Below are positions 9,433-17,764 of a stretch of DNA of 64,000 bases, piece after piece; within the stretch, counting starts at the first letter, position 1; each line of letters opens with the position of its first letter. Location of the stretch: positions 62,001-126,000 of the forward strand of contig CAUTSA010000001.1 in assembly GCA_963540965.1 (NCBI GenBank), written 5' to 3'. Under the pieces are notes generated by a model. That model was not told where the DNA came from. It saw nothing but the letters and a program-made list of their open reading frames with translations, and ran no database searches. A program made the translations under genes and the position numbers. The DNA comes from Nanosyncoccus sp963540965 (GTDB taxonomy: Bacteria > Patescibacteriota > Saccharimonadia > Saccharimonadales > Saccharimonadaceae).

Positions 9433-10626
9433 TTAGTTATCGATACCAAGTTCGGGATGATCAATACCGTGTTCAAGGGCGTAATCTTGATACTTACCTA
9501 ATTGCTTCTGATATTTCTCGATAAGATCGTTACGATTAAACTCAGCTGCCACATCAAGAGCCAGATCTAGCCTTGAAGCATGATTCATAGTCAACATAGC
9601 GAATGGAGTAACAGTGCTTCCCTGTTCCTCGAAACCATGACCTTTAATGCGTTTTTTGTCAGTGTAATTGCTAAGAATATCAGTGAAGGTATTTGGATAA
9701 CCATGAAAACTGGTAGAAATGGGAGCGGATTGACCAAAGAGCTGATTGAAACCTGCTTGCGAGAGCGAATTTTTAGTTGTACCAATAGCACCATAGGTGA
9801 GAGCTAAAACATTGATTAAACCAAAGTGCATCTCTGGAAGATCTTGGCGGAGAAGTCTGATTGCCTCGACGGCTTCACGAGTGGCAATATCACCAGCAGT
9901 AACAAAGAGGTAGTCGAAGGTGCCGTCATCCTTTTTGTTTGAAATAAACTCAAATAGACTACAGCCGGCCTTAAAGTTTTGCATTGCCTCCTGTTCGGTT
10001 TGCCAGATTGGCTCGTCTGTCTTATTGAAAGTTACAAGATTGACCTGGTTTTTGGACTGCATGAGAAAATCAAAACATGGAGCAACCGAGCCTGCGTCAA
10101 CTGGAAAGAAACAGTTGACATGATACCCGGGGCGATCAAGCAAGGACGAGATCAGCATTGGCGACTGATGAGAAAAACCGTTGTGGTCCTGACGCCAGCA
10201 GGTACTAGTACTTAAAAGATTGACTGAGGGGTATTGAGGTCGCCAAGAGACCTCTTCAGATTGCTCGAGAAATTTTAAGTGCTGAATAATCTGCGAAAGA
10301 ATGATAGTAAAGAAGGCCTCATAACTGGTCATCATGGCAGGTTCATTGGAAAGAAGGTGGCCGATCATCACTGAAAAGAGAACATTCTCGGAAAGTAGCT
10401 CGACAATGCGACCATCTGGAGATTCTGGAAGGTCCCATTTCTTTTTGGGAAGTGAAACACCCCAAGCCCTAGTGGTGGCCTGATAGATTTCATCGAGTTT
10501 ATTACTGGTGGTCTCGTCGGGACTAAAAAGATAGAAACTGGAATCCTGCTCAGCTTGCTCTTTCAATTTATGTCCAAAAACCTTGGCAATGGATTTCTTA
10601 GTGGAGCCTGGCTCAAAATTATTCAT
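9433..10626 (-). CDS. xfp: Phosphoketolase, C-terminal half as a separate gene
   Basis: This 397-residue protein is the pyrimidine-binding plus C-terminal part of xylulose-5-phosphate/fructose-6-phosphate phosphoketolase, an enzyme that makes acetyl-phosphate in sugar fermentation. It has SPDETTSNKL, the LSEN block holding the expected catalytic Glu, SYEAFF, and the highly conserved WRQDHNGFSHQ. I place the start at the ATG at 10626, not the longer frame to 10710, because the extra residues lie inside the upstream gene and this ATG overlaps that gene's stop by 8 nt, with GAAAGG about 8 nt before it. Normal Xfp is a single chain of about 800 residues; together the two halves give 788. Confidence 0.85.
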   Translation of the reverse strand: MNNFEPGSTKKSIAKVFGHKLKEQAEQDSSFYLFSPDETTSNKLDEIYQATTRAWGVSLPKKKWDLPESPDGRIVELLSENVLFSVMIGHLLSNEPAMMTSYEAFFTIILSQIIQHLKFLEQSEEVSWRPQYPSVNLLSTSTCWRQDHNGFSHQSPMLISSLLDRPGYHVNCFFPVDAGSVAPCFDFLMQSKNQVNLVTFNKTDEPIWQTEQEAMQNFKAGCSLFEFISNKKDDGTFDYLFVTAGDIATREAVEAIRLLRQDLPEMHFGLINVLALTYGAIGTTKNSLSQAGFNQLFGQSAPISTSFHGYPNTFTDILSNYTDKKRIKGHGFEEQGSTVTPFAMLTMNHASRLDLALDVAAEFNRNDLIEKYQKQLGKYQDYALEHGIDHPELGIDN

Positions 10627-11794
10627 TGATAAAACCTTTCTCACGAGTAAATAGTTGATTGAATTGATAGGAACGAAGCCATGATTCCAAGGCGCGAAGT
10701 TCATATTCATCGCTTTTGGCTTTTGGGAGTGGCACTTGGTGAGCCTTAAAGTTTCCGCGTACCTTCAGATCTTCAGCAATAAGTGGACCAGTGAGTCCTT
10801 TCTCGGTTTCAAGGATAATAAAGATAGGCTTCTCGCTGTTCCTCGCCTGATGAAGTGCGGATTCAAGATCAAGAATAAGGTTTCTGGTAATTAAGTCAGT
10901 ATCCTGACTGGTTAATTCAAAAGCGGTACGGGCAGAGTCTGGGGCCATTTCATCATATTCTTCACGAATGAGGTTTGTGATTTTGTGTTCGACTTCTTCA
11001 AAAGTTGAGACAGAAGAATCCTCATCGGAATCGTCAAAGGAATCGACAAGATCTAGCTCTTCGGTGTCGACTGGACTCAAGCGCTCTTCGATGCGAACTG
11101 GCTGAAAACCAAAACCACGGATGAGTTCATTGAGCTGGTGTGCGGAGCGACGACTGGCGACGGTAGGGCCAGAGATTTTATAACCGTTGAGATGTAGAAC
11201 TGGAATAATTTTGCCATTATTCGGAGAGGAGAGCAGGTCGTTTAAGTTTAGGCTGGCGAGAGTGGTGGCAGTTTCAAATTCACCATCACCAATCAGCACG
11301 ACGGCAGTACGTTCAGGATGTCCGAGACAATAGCCATAGGCGGTAGCAAGAGAATAGCCCAGCTCGCCACCTTCACAGATGACGCCTGGAGCAGAAGGAC
11401 TAGCATGGGATGGAAAGCCACCAATGCGAGAAAATAGTTCTGAGATTTTGGCGAGGCCAGCATAGTCGCGAGAAAGAGTGGAGTCGACTGCGGCTAGATC
11501 ACCATCATAAAAAAGGTTGGCCTGAAGAGCTGGAAAACCATGGCCGGGACCGAGAACAAAAGTGGTTTGCTCTTTTTGGTCAGCAAAAACATTACGCATA
11601 GATGCATAGACCAAATTGATGCCTGGACAGGTGCCCCAGTGCCCGAGAAGGCGAGGTTTTACATCATCAAAAGCTAATGGTCGCTCAAGAAGAAAGTTGT
11701 CTTTAAGAAAAATTTGGGTAACGGTGAGGTAATTGCAGGCACGGATGCGCTCCATGGTGCGTTGCAATTTTGCCTCGTCTTGTTGATAATTCAT
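10619..11794 (-). CDS. xfp: Phosphoketolase, N-terminal half as a separate gene
   Basis: This 391-residue protein is the thiamine-diphosphate (PP) half of phosphoketolase. It has the family blocks KPRLLGHWGT-type, GPGHG, GGFPSHASP, CEGGELGYSLATAYG, the ThDP/Mg motif GDGEFE, and HLNGYKISGPT. After the conserved RGFGF-type block it carries an acidic Asp/Ser-rich insertion (DSFDDSDEDSS) not typical of the family. It ends in SYQFNQLFTREKGF, where normal Xfp continues through a linker into the second domain. The stop overlaps the start of the second half, so translation is probably coupled and both chains are needed for one active site. TATAAT lies 6 nt before the ATG. Confidence 0.88.
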   Translation of the reverse strand: MNYQQDEAKLQRTMERIRACNYLTVTQIFLKDNFLLERPLAFDDVKPRLLGHWGTCPGINLVYASMRNVFADQKEQTTFVLGPGHGFPALQANLFYDGDLAAVDSTLSRDYAGLAKISELFSRIGGFPSHASPSAPGVICEGGELGYSLATAYGYCLGHPERTAVVLIGDGEFETATTLASLNLNDLLSSPNNGKIIPVLHLNGYKISGPTVASRRSAHQLNELIRGFGFQPVRIEERLSPVDTEELDLVDSFDDSDEDSSVSTFEEVEHKITNLIREEYDEMAPDSARTAFELTSQDTDLITRNLILDLESALHQARNSEKPIFIILETEKGLTGPLIAEDLKVRGNFKAHQVPLPKAKSDEYELRALESWLRSYQFNQLFTREKGFINE

Positions 11795-11800
11795 ATGCTT

Positions 11801-11806
11801 ATTATA
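11801..11806 (-). promoter_or_regulatory. -10 box of the phosphoketolase operon, leaderless geometry
   Basis: TATAAT on the minus strand ending 6 nt before the ATG at 11794. Confidence 0.6.
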
Positions 11807-11860
11807 GCACGAACGGATTGAGGCCAGACAGCGTAATCATAATGAAGTAGAGATCTCTGA

Positions 11861-12436
11861 CTACTGGTGTTTTACGCGAACCATAGCGGCGCGAAGGACC
11901 TGACCTTCATAAAGATAGCCTGGGATTAATTCTTCGGCAATGACTTCCTTGCCGGGTTCATCATCTTCCATGGAGATGGCGTTATGGAATTCTGGATTAA
12001 ATGGGGTGCCAATATTGGAGTCGATAATGGAAAGATTAAGGGATTTGAGGGTCTTATCTAGGGTCTTTTGGACAGGAGCTAGTAAGTCGGGGTGAGCCTT
12101 AATGGCGCGAAACATATCATCAATTAAGGGCAAGAATTTACTGATAGTGGCGTGCTTAGCGAGAGTTTTTGCTTGTTCCCTTTGAAGTTCGACTTGCTTG
12201 CGAAAATTCTCGAAATCGGCACGAGTGCGCTGAAGATCACCAATGAGCTCAGCGTTTTGCTGTGCAAATTTTTCGAGCTCTGGGTTTATAGAAGAATCAG
12301 ATGCCTGACCTAAATGCGGATTAGAATGTGGGGTAGAATGTGGCGCGGAGGATGATTTTGCCTGCGCTTCAGGCTGTGATGCGAAGTGAGGCGTAGTTTG
12401 TGATGCTTTATGTGGTTCGGTTTGTGGTTGAGTCAT
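11861..12436 (-). CDS. grpE: Nucleotide exchange factor GrpE
   Basis: A 191-residue co-chaperone that releases ADP from DnaK. A His/Ser/Pro-rich, low-complexity N-terminal tail (about 1-45) precedes the long helix (ELEKFAQQNAELIGDLQRTR) and the conserved head: DFENFRKQ, FLPLIDDMFRA, FNPEFHNAIS and the C-terminal GYLYEGQVLRAAMVRV. It starts 12 nt after hrcA with a GAAAGGA-type site, so the two are cotranscribed under the CIRCE operator. dnaK is in the window at 57-59 kb, not adjacent; no dnaJ is visible. Confidence 0.93.
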   Translation of the reverse strand: MTQPQTEPHKASQTTPHFASQPEAQAKSSSAPHSTPHSNPHLGQASDSSINPELEKFAQQNAELIGDLQRTRADFENFRKQVELQREQAKTLAKHATISKFLPLIDDMFRAIKAHPDLLAPVQKTLDKTLKSLNLSIIDSNIGTPFNPEFHNAISMEDDEPGKEVIAEELIPGYLYEGQVLRAAMVRVKHQ

Positions 12437-12448
12437 AATTTCCTTTCT

Positions 12449-13336
12449 TTAGTACATATTTTCTAGATATTGACCAGCGTGACGAACGAGGCTCATAACT
12501 TGAGCGTAGTTCTGGCGCGTGGGGCCAAGGATGCCAATATAGCTGGAGTCGGAATAGGGGGAGCGGAATTTGCTGATAATGAGGGAGACATCCGAATTTT
12601 TGCCAATGGGATTTTCGCGACCAATAAAAATATTGAGGGGCTGTCCTGGCCTAGCTTCTCTTAACCATGGTTCAAGATTGTCTAGGAGCTTTGAAACATT
12701 TTGGATACGCTGATAGTCTGTAAATTCAGGCTGAGAAAAAAGTTTGGAGATGCCAGAAAGGTAGAGCTGGTTGCCGATGGTGGCGAGACCAAGGTTACCG
12801 GTCAGCTCAACTAACATATCAACAGCAGTACGGATGGCGTATTCAACCTGAGCTTGGGAATTAATGCGAACCTCAAGAGCATGCAGACCACGATTCCTGT
12901 CTTGTTGGCCCGAAGAAAGGGCACGACTGGGGCTGATTCTGCGATAGGAAGAGTCGAGATAAAGACTGACAGAATCATCAAGATAGGCGGAATCTGACTC
13001 TTCTTCATTATAGCTTTCTTGAGAGGAAGCATTGAAGTAGGTATCGGGCTCGGAGGAGATGCTAGGGCTAAGATTTTCGTGTTCAACAAGATTATTGACG
13101 TAAAAACGATAGCCAGCGTCGGTGGGGATGCGGCCGGCAGAAGTATGAGGAGAGGCGATGAGACCAAGTTCCTCAAGACGGGCCATCTCGGAACGAATGG
13201 TGGCACTGGAGACATTGAAAAGCTTTGCCAAAGTGACACTGCCGACTGGGGCGGCCATCTCAGCATACTCTTCGATGATAGCAAAAAGAATGGACTGCTG
13301 ACGATCGGTGAGGTGAACTTTTGGTTGATTTTCCAT
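12449..13336 (-). CDS. hrcA: Heat-inducible transcription repressor HrcA
   Basis: A 295-residue repressor of class I heat-shock genes that binds CIRCE inverted repeats. The N-terminal winged helix is clear (LTDRQQSILFAIIEEY, SSATIRSEMARLEELGLI, SPHTSAGRIPTDAGYRFYV). The GAF-like C-terminal part follows (GLHALEVRI, GNQLYLSGIS, IFIGRENPIG, IGILGPTRQNYAQVMSLV). A CIRCE site lies over its own promoter, so it is autoregulated. It is first in the operon with grpE. Residues about 95-150 form an acidic, Ser/Tyr-rich insert weaker than the rest. Confidence 0.95.
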   Translation of the reverse strand: MENQPKVHLTDRQQSILFAIIEEYAEMAAPVGSVTLAKLFNVSSATIRSEMARLEELGLIASPHTSAGRIPTDAGYRFYVNNLVEHENLSPSISSEPDTYFNASSQESYNEEESDSAYLDDSVSLYLDSSYRRISPSRALSSGQQDRNRGLHALEVRINSQAQVEYAIRTAVDMLVELTGNLGLATIGNQLYLSGISKLFSQPEFTDYQRIQNVSKLLDNLEPWLREARPGQPLNIFIGRENPIGKNSDVSLIISKFRSPYSDSSYIGILGPTRQNYAQVMSLVRHAGQYLENMY

Positions 13337-13361
13337 AATTTATTAAGGTTATTATAGCGCT

Positions 13362-13388
13362 TTGGCACTCAAAATACAAGAGTGCTAA
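13362..13388. promoter_or_regulatory. CIRCE operator of hrcA-grpE
   Basis: TTGGCACTC, 9-nt spacer, GAGTGCTAA: one mismatch to the CIRCE consensus. It lies just upstream of the TATAAT at 13351-13356 (minus strand), so bound HrcA would cover the -35 region. Confidence 0.9.
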
Positions 13389-13396
13389 AATTTAGA

Positions 13397-15463
13397 TTAT
13401 GGTTTTTGAGTGAAGTAGCCAGGATTTCCAGGGACGTCGATATGAGCATATCGAGACGAATAGTGAATGAGCGGAAAAGTAATCTGTGAAGTCCAGGTCG
13501 TGCCATTGCCACCCACAAGATTTGTGGTTTCTGCAAAAAGATTTTTAACCGGATATGGCGTAATAATAAAGCGATTAGAAACATAAATAGTACGGACTTT
13601 TGAATAATCGAACATACCCTCACAATTATTAAGTTGCTCTGTGCTAAATGTCGAGATATCCAGTACACCATCAACTGGAGACTGCATGGCCTTATAGAAC
13701 ATATTCTGCATAGTTTGTACGCGCTGAGTATTGAAAGAGCTTAAATTAAGATTTTGCAGTTTAATTTGTCCCGAGAACATAGCATACATATTAGTAACAT
13801 TGCTTGTATCAAAGCTAGATAGATCGAGGTTAACCAAATTAGCAGTCCTACGATTCATAAACATTTGACTCATACTTTTTACAGAGCTAGTATTAAGACC
13901 ACTAAGATCAATGCGCTCAAGTGAATCTAAGTCACTAAAGGCATCATCCATGTTCACAACTTTTTCAATAGCAAATGATGAGAGATTCAACTCCTTAAGA
14001 GAGGAGCAGTTATGAAAGATTCTACTCATAGAAATAGCATTTTTTGCAGAGAAGTTAGACAGATTAATAGACTCAAGTTTTACTAGACTTGCAAAGAGTG
14101 CGCTCAAATCTGTTACTGAATCTAGCTGCCAACCAGACATATTAATTTCTTTTAAGGCCGTCTCACTGGTACTAGAACTAGTAAACATATTAGTTACATT
14201 GCGAACCTTCTTAACATTAAGACCTGCAAGATTTACTCTTTTAAGGGTATGATTATTTCTGAACATATGACTCATATCCTCAACGTTACTTGTGTCAAAA
14301 TGAGTCAAATCAATTACGGGGCTATGTGTACCCATGAACATACCTGACATGTTTTTTACTTTTGAAGTATTAAATCTTGATAGATTAAGAGTCTCAACTT
14401 CTTGCCCTATGGAGTAATTGCCATATGATGCAAACATCCCGCTCATATTTTCAACATTACTAGTATCAATGTCACCGAGAATGATTTTCTCATAAATGTT
14501 ATAGTCGGCTTGAAACATTTTTGACATATTTTTAACCCTACTAGTATTGATCCCTGAAATATCAATTTCTTTCATTTTTTTAGCCCCTCCATTGATATCC
14601 CTAAACATATCAGATGCATCCTCATTCATGTACACTATGTCTGCATCACTCCACCAATAAATGGTCTTTGAGTCATTGCTAAGCCATACATAAATTTGCC
14701 TCTCGGAAGTAGGTATAGATGCACTCCACCATGGAGTAGAAGCTGGGAGACTATCAGCTTTCTTAAAATATTCAACTTGATTAAATAAATAGCTTGGGTT
14801 TTTAAAGATTTGATAAAACTGTGGCCCTGGTAGGAATACAGCCGTGGTGGGAACACGATTTGCAATGGCAGTAAAAATCAATTTTTTGGAATAAGTACCG
14901 GGAGGAAGATCCGGACTGGACTTAATTCCAAAATCAATTGAAACATTACCACTACCGGCAGAAGAAGAATTAGTAATTAGCGCCGGAGTACTCGCCTTTG
15001 GAATAGCATTCCAGCTACCAGCAGGCCCATTATAGGTGCGATATCCCCAAGTTTTTGGACTTGAAATTACACCAGACTGTGGCAGAGAAATAGAGGCAAT
15101 CTCTTCGAAAACTGAAGACTGAAAATGCTTTAGACTGGTATTTTCATCGATACTTGAAGCATAAATTGATATTCCAGTTTGATTACCTGAAGAGTAGGAG
15201 ATTGAGGTAGTAGCTTGCTTAAATGCAGAAGAACTATTTTCTGAAGAAGTAAAATGAAAATTAACTACTGGATCTGTAACTGATAGCGATATGGTACTAG
15301 ATCCACCAGACGTAGGGGTGGCATATGTTGTAAGTTCTGGAACTATTATAGTGAAAGCACAAAATACAATCGGCACAGTAATTATCAGGAATAAGATAAT
15401 ATTACTTATTCTCTTTGTGTAGGATTGCAGTATTTTTTTCTTTGTATTTGTTTTATTCAACAT
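13397..15463 (-). CDS. BspA-like leucine-rich surface protein 1 (DUF285)
   Basis: A 688-residue secreted protein. After a basic start and hydrophobic segment (about 18-40) ending TYA comes the N-terminal module shared with the glycine-rich pair (SIYASSID, TWGYR, DFGIKSSPDLPPGTYSKK). From about residue 255 there are tandem repeats of about 23-25 residues of the DUF285 type (consensus LDLSSFDTSNVTNMxxMF), which in BspA-type proteins form a leucine-rich surface used for binding. It ends in the block IDVPGNPGYFTQKP. No LPxTG. It is the last of four tandem paralogs and ends 9 bp before the hrcA CIRCE site. Confidence 0.85.
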   Translation of the reverse strand: MLNKTNTKKKILQSYTKRISNIILFLIITVPIVFCAFTIIVPELTTYATPTSGGSSTISLSVTDPVVNFHFTSSENSSSAFKQATTSISYSSGNQTGISIYASSIDENTSLKHFQSSVFEEIASISLPQSGVISSPKTWGYRTYNGPAGSWNAIPKASTPALITNSSSAGSGNVSIDFGIKSSPDLPPGTYSKKLIFTAIANRVPTTAVFLPGPQFYQIFKNPSYLFNQVEYFKKADSLPASTPWWSASIPTSERQIYVWLSNDSKTIYWWSDADIVYMNEDASDMFRDINGGAKKMKEIDISGINTSRVKNMSKMFQADYNIYEKIILGDIDTSNVENMSGMFASYGNYSIGQEVETLNLSRFNTSKVKNMSGMFMGTHSPVIDLTHFDTSNVEDMSHMFRNNHTLKRVNLAGLNVKKVRNVTNMFTSSSTSETALKEINMSGWQLDSVTDLSALFASLVKLESINLSNFSAKNAISMSRIFHNCSSLKELNLSSFAIEKVVNMDDAFSDLDSLERIDLSGLNTSSVKSMSQMFMNRRTANLVNLDLSSFDTSNVTNMYAMFSGQIKLQNLNLSSFNTQRVQTMQNMFYKAMQSPVDGVLDISTFSTEQLNNCEGMFDYSKVRTIYVSNRFIITPYPVKNLFAETTNLVGGNGTTWTSQITFPLIHYSSRYAHIDVPGNPGYFTQKP

Positions 15464-15506
15464 TCTGTTACCATTTTAGAAGCTTTTATGACATCTCGAT
15501 AGGTAT

Positions 15507-15512
15507 ATTATA
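15507..15512 (-). promoter_or_regulatory. -10 box of BspA-like gene 1
   Basis: TTATGC-TATAAT (minus strand), 43 nt before the ATG. The same extended -10 precedes all four BspA-like genes. Confidence 0.55.
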
Positions 15513-15560
15513 GCATAAGAATAATTTTACATTAGGCTCATGGGCAATACAGATTCTGGA

Positions 15561-17627
15561 TTATGGTTTCTGGGTGAAGAAACCGGGATTGCCGGGAGTG
15601 TCGATGCGGGCGTAGATACGATCGCGTTTTGACCAATCCCAGGTCGTGCCATTTGCGCCTGTGAGATTTGGGTTATCCATAAATGGGTCGTGCGGCGTCG
15701 TAGTAATAGCGGTTGTAACAAAGCTTGGAGAAGCGTAGATAGTCTTAGCCTTAGTATAGAAGAACATACCTTCCATGTTAGTGACATTACGAGTGTCAAA
15801 GCTCGAAAGATCGATGATACTATTCTCTGGAGTCATAAAGGCCCAGTAGAACATGTCTTTCATATTAGTAACATTCCTAGTATCAAATGATTGGAGATTA
15901 AGATTTACTAGATTCGACATACCTTGGAACATGCCATACATATTCGTGACATTGCTGGTATTGAAGTTGGAGAGATCAAGACTGGAGATTGGGGGGTTCA
16001 CGACGGTCATCGCAAACATCTCCGACATATCAGTGACATTTCTGGTATCGAAGCTTGAGAGGTTGATATTATTGAGAGAACCCATATCTTTAAACATGGA
16101 GGCCATGTTTGTAACTTGACTGGTATCAAAGCTGAAGAGATCAAGGTCTGTAAGACTTCTTGCACCTTTAAACATGCCTTTCATACTTATAACATTACGA
16201 GTCTCAAAACCATGTAGATTAAGGTTAGTGAGGGAAGGTAGATCTGCAAACATTTCAGACATATCAGTAATCCCGGTGAGATTCCAACCAGATACATCTA
16301 TAGACAGAAGACTTTCACTACGTGAGAATATTCTATCAATATTACTGACATTGGGGACTTGGAGTCCTGAAGCATCAATTGAGGTTGTTACACTGAGGTC
16401 GGCAAACATACGAGACATATTGTTAACCATGACCGTATTAAAATTTCTAATATCAATTGTAGGAAGACAGGCGCCAGAGAACATGCCTTCCATAGTTCTT
16501 ACATTATACGTTTGAAAGTTGGAAAAGTCGATTGGTTCAACGGGATTACTTGGTGAACAGATATTGAAAGATCCAAACATATAGCTCATGTCTTCAACAT
16601 TACTAGTATCGAACTCGGAAAGATTAATTCTTTTAATAGTCCATTTACCGCCATGGAACATATAACTCATGTTCTTTACGCGACTAGTATTGATGCCTGC
16701 CATGTCAATGAGATCCATGCTACCGTAGTTGTCGCCGATATCTTCAAACATATGACTAGAGTCTTCATTAGCATAGGCGGTATCGGCGTCGCTCCACCAA
16801 AGAATACTCTGAGCAGCTGGATCATACCAAGCATAAGCTGGGACTTCAGAATCTGCAGTGGAAACTATTGTAGTGGCGGTGCCGGCGGGAGGAGCCACAT
16901 TAGCACGCTTAAAGGATTTGACTACGCCAGTCGGGCCGAGACTTGTAATTGCATTCTTGAAGTTTTGGCCTGGAATAAAGACAGTAGACGTGGGGACGTG
17001 ATTCGTAACAGAAGAGATAAGAATTCGCTTTGTATAAGTACCGGCTGGGAGGTCTGGGCTAGGCTTGACGCCAAATTCCAAATTATAAGTAACTGTATTA
17101 GGTGTATTTTCAGTATAGAGGAGATCTGCCTGACTGGCCTTGGCTATTGGCTTATAATTACCATTTGGAACAGAGGTAGATGCACGATAGCCCCATTTAT
17201 TTTGAGTAAAACCAGAAGAGCTAGTCTCTGAGGTAATGCTTGTAAACTTCTGAGAAATTGTAGGGTCAGTTGAATTTAAGTTTGTATCTTCGTCTACACT
17301 AGAGAGGTAAGTTGTAGCCCCAGTTTCGTTGTTAGTACTTATATTTACAATGACAGAAGATGTTTTGAAAGTAGAAGATTGAAGCTCAGCGGCGTTAAAA
17401 TGGAAGTTGACCGTTGGGGTAGAGACCGAAGTGGTCAAAGTGGCGGGATGGCCAGGGGAACCCGGAGCGCCAGGAGTAGCAAAAGTGGTACGACCAGCGC
17501 TTTCAATAACGACTATACCAAGCAGAGCGACTAAGAAACTCAACGTGAGAAAAGGAAGTAAGTAGAAAATCTTACTAAACTGAAACCGGCGCAAAGCGTT
17601 AGCACGTTTGGTGTTGCTAAAATTCAT
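15561..17627 (-). CDS. BspA-like leucine-rich surface protein 2 (DUF285)
   Basis: A 688-residue paralog of the neighbouring genes. The hydrophobic signal segment (about 20-45) ends TTFA and is followed by a collagen-like GAPGSPGHP stretch before the shared N-terminal module (YLSSVDEDTN, KWGYR, EFGVKPSPDLPAGTYTKR). A conserved block WWSDADTAYANEDSSHMFEDI introduces the repeat region (from about 285), made of DUF285 units such as LDLSNFNTSNVTNMYGMF. It ends PGNPGFFTQKP. A purine-rich SD lies before the ATG. Binding partner unknown; adhesin role inferred from the BspA family. Confidence 0.85.
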   Translation of the reverse strand: MNFSNTKRANALRRFQFSKIFYLLPFLTLSFLVALLGIVVIESAGRTTFATPGAPGSPGHPATLTTSVSTPTVNFHFNAAELQSSTFKTSSVIVNISTNNETGATTYLSSVDEDTNLNSTDPTISQKFTSITSETSSSGFTQNKWGYRASTSVPNGNYKPIAKASQADLLYTENTPNTVTYNLEFGVKPSPDLPAGTYTKRILISSVTNHVPTSTVFIPGQNFKNAITSLGPTGVVKSFKRANVAPPAGTATTIVSTADSEVPAYAWYDPAAQSILWWSDADTAYANEDSSHMFEDIGDNYGSMDLIDMAGINTSRVKNMSYMFHGGKWTIKRINLSEFDTSNVEDMSYMFGSFNICSPSNPVEPIDFSNFQTYNVRTMEGMFSGACLPTIDIRNFNTVMVNNMSRMFADLSVTTSIDASGLQVPNVSNIDRIFSRSESLLSIDVSGWNLTGITDMSEMFADLPSLTNLNLHGFETRNVISMKGMFKGARSLTDLDLFSFDTSQVTNMASMFKDMGSLNNINLSSFDTRNVTDMSEMFAMTVVNPPISSLDLSNFNTSNVTNMYGMFQGMSNLVNLNLQSFDTRNVTNMKDMFYWAFMTPENSIIDLSSFDTRNVTNMEGMFFYTKAKTIYASPSFVTTAITTTPHDPFMDNPNLTGANGTTWDWSKRDRIYARIDTPGNPGFFTQKP

Positions 17628-17667
17628 ACTTCCCTTTCCCCCTTTTAAATAACCTTAAGTAGTATTA

Positions 17668-17673
17668 ATTATA
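17668..17673 (-). promoter_or_regulatory. -10 box of BspA-like gene 2
   Basis: TTATGC-TATAAT on the minus strand, 40 nt before the ATG. Confidence 0.55.
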
Positions 17674-17764
17674 GCATAAGCAAAAAGTGAGAAACAAGGA
17701 ATCTTAGCAGGGATTTTAGTTGGTAAAAAGTTTTAAAAGATGAACTGAGGATGACTGTTAATGA

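Noticed and set aside
10600..10640. Sequencing frameshift as the reason for the split phosphoketolase
   Set aside because: The break lies at a domain border, the linker is missing, and the second gene has a well-placed SD and overlapping ATG. It cannot be fully excluded without reads.
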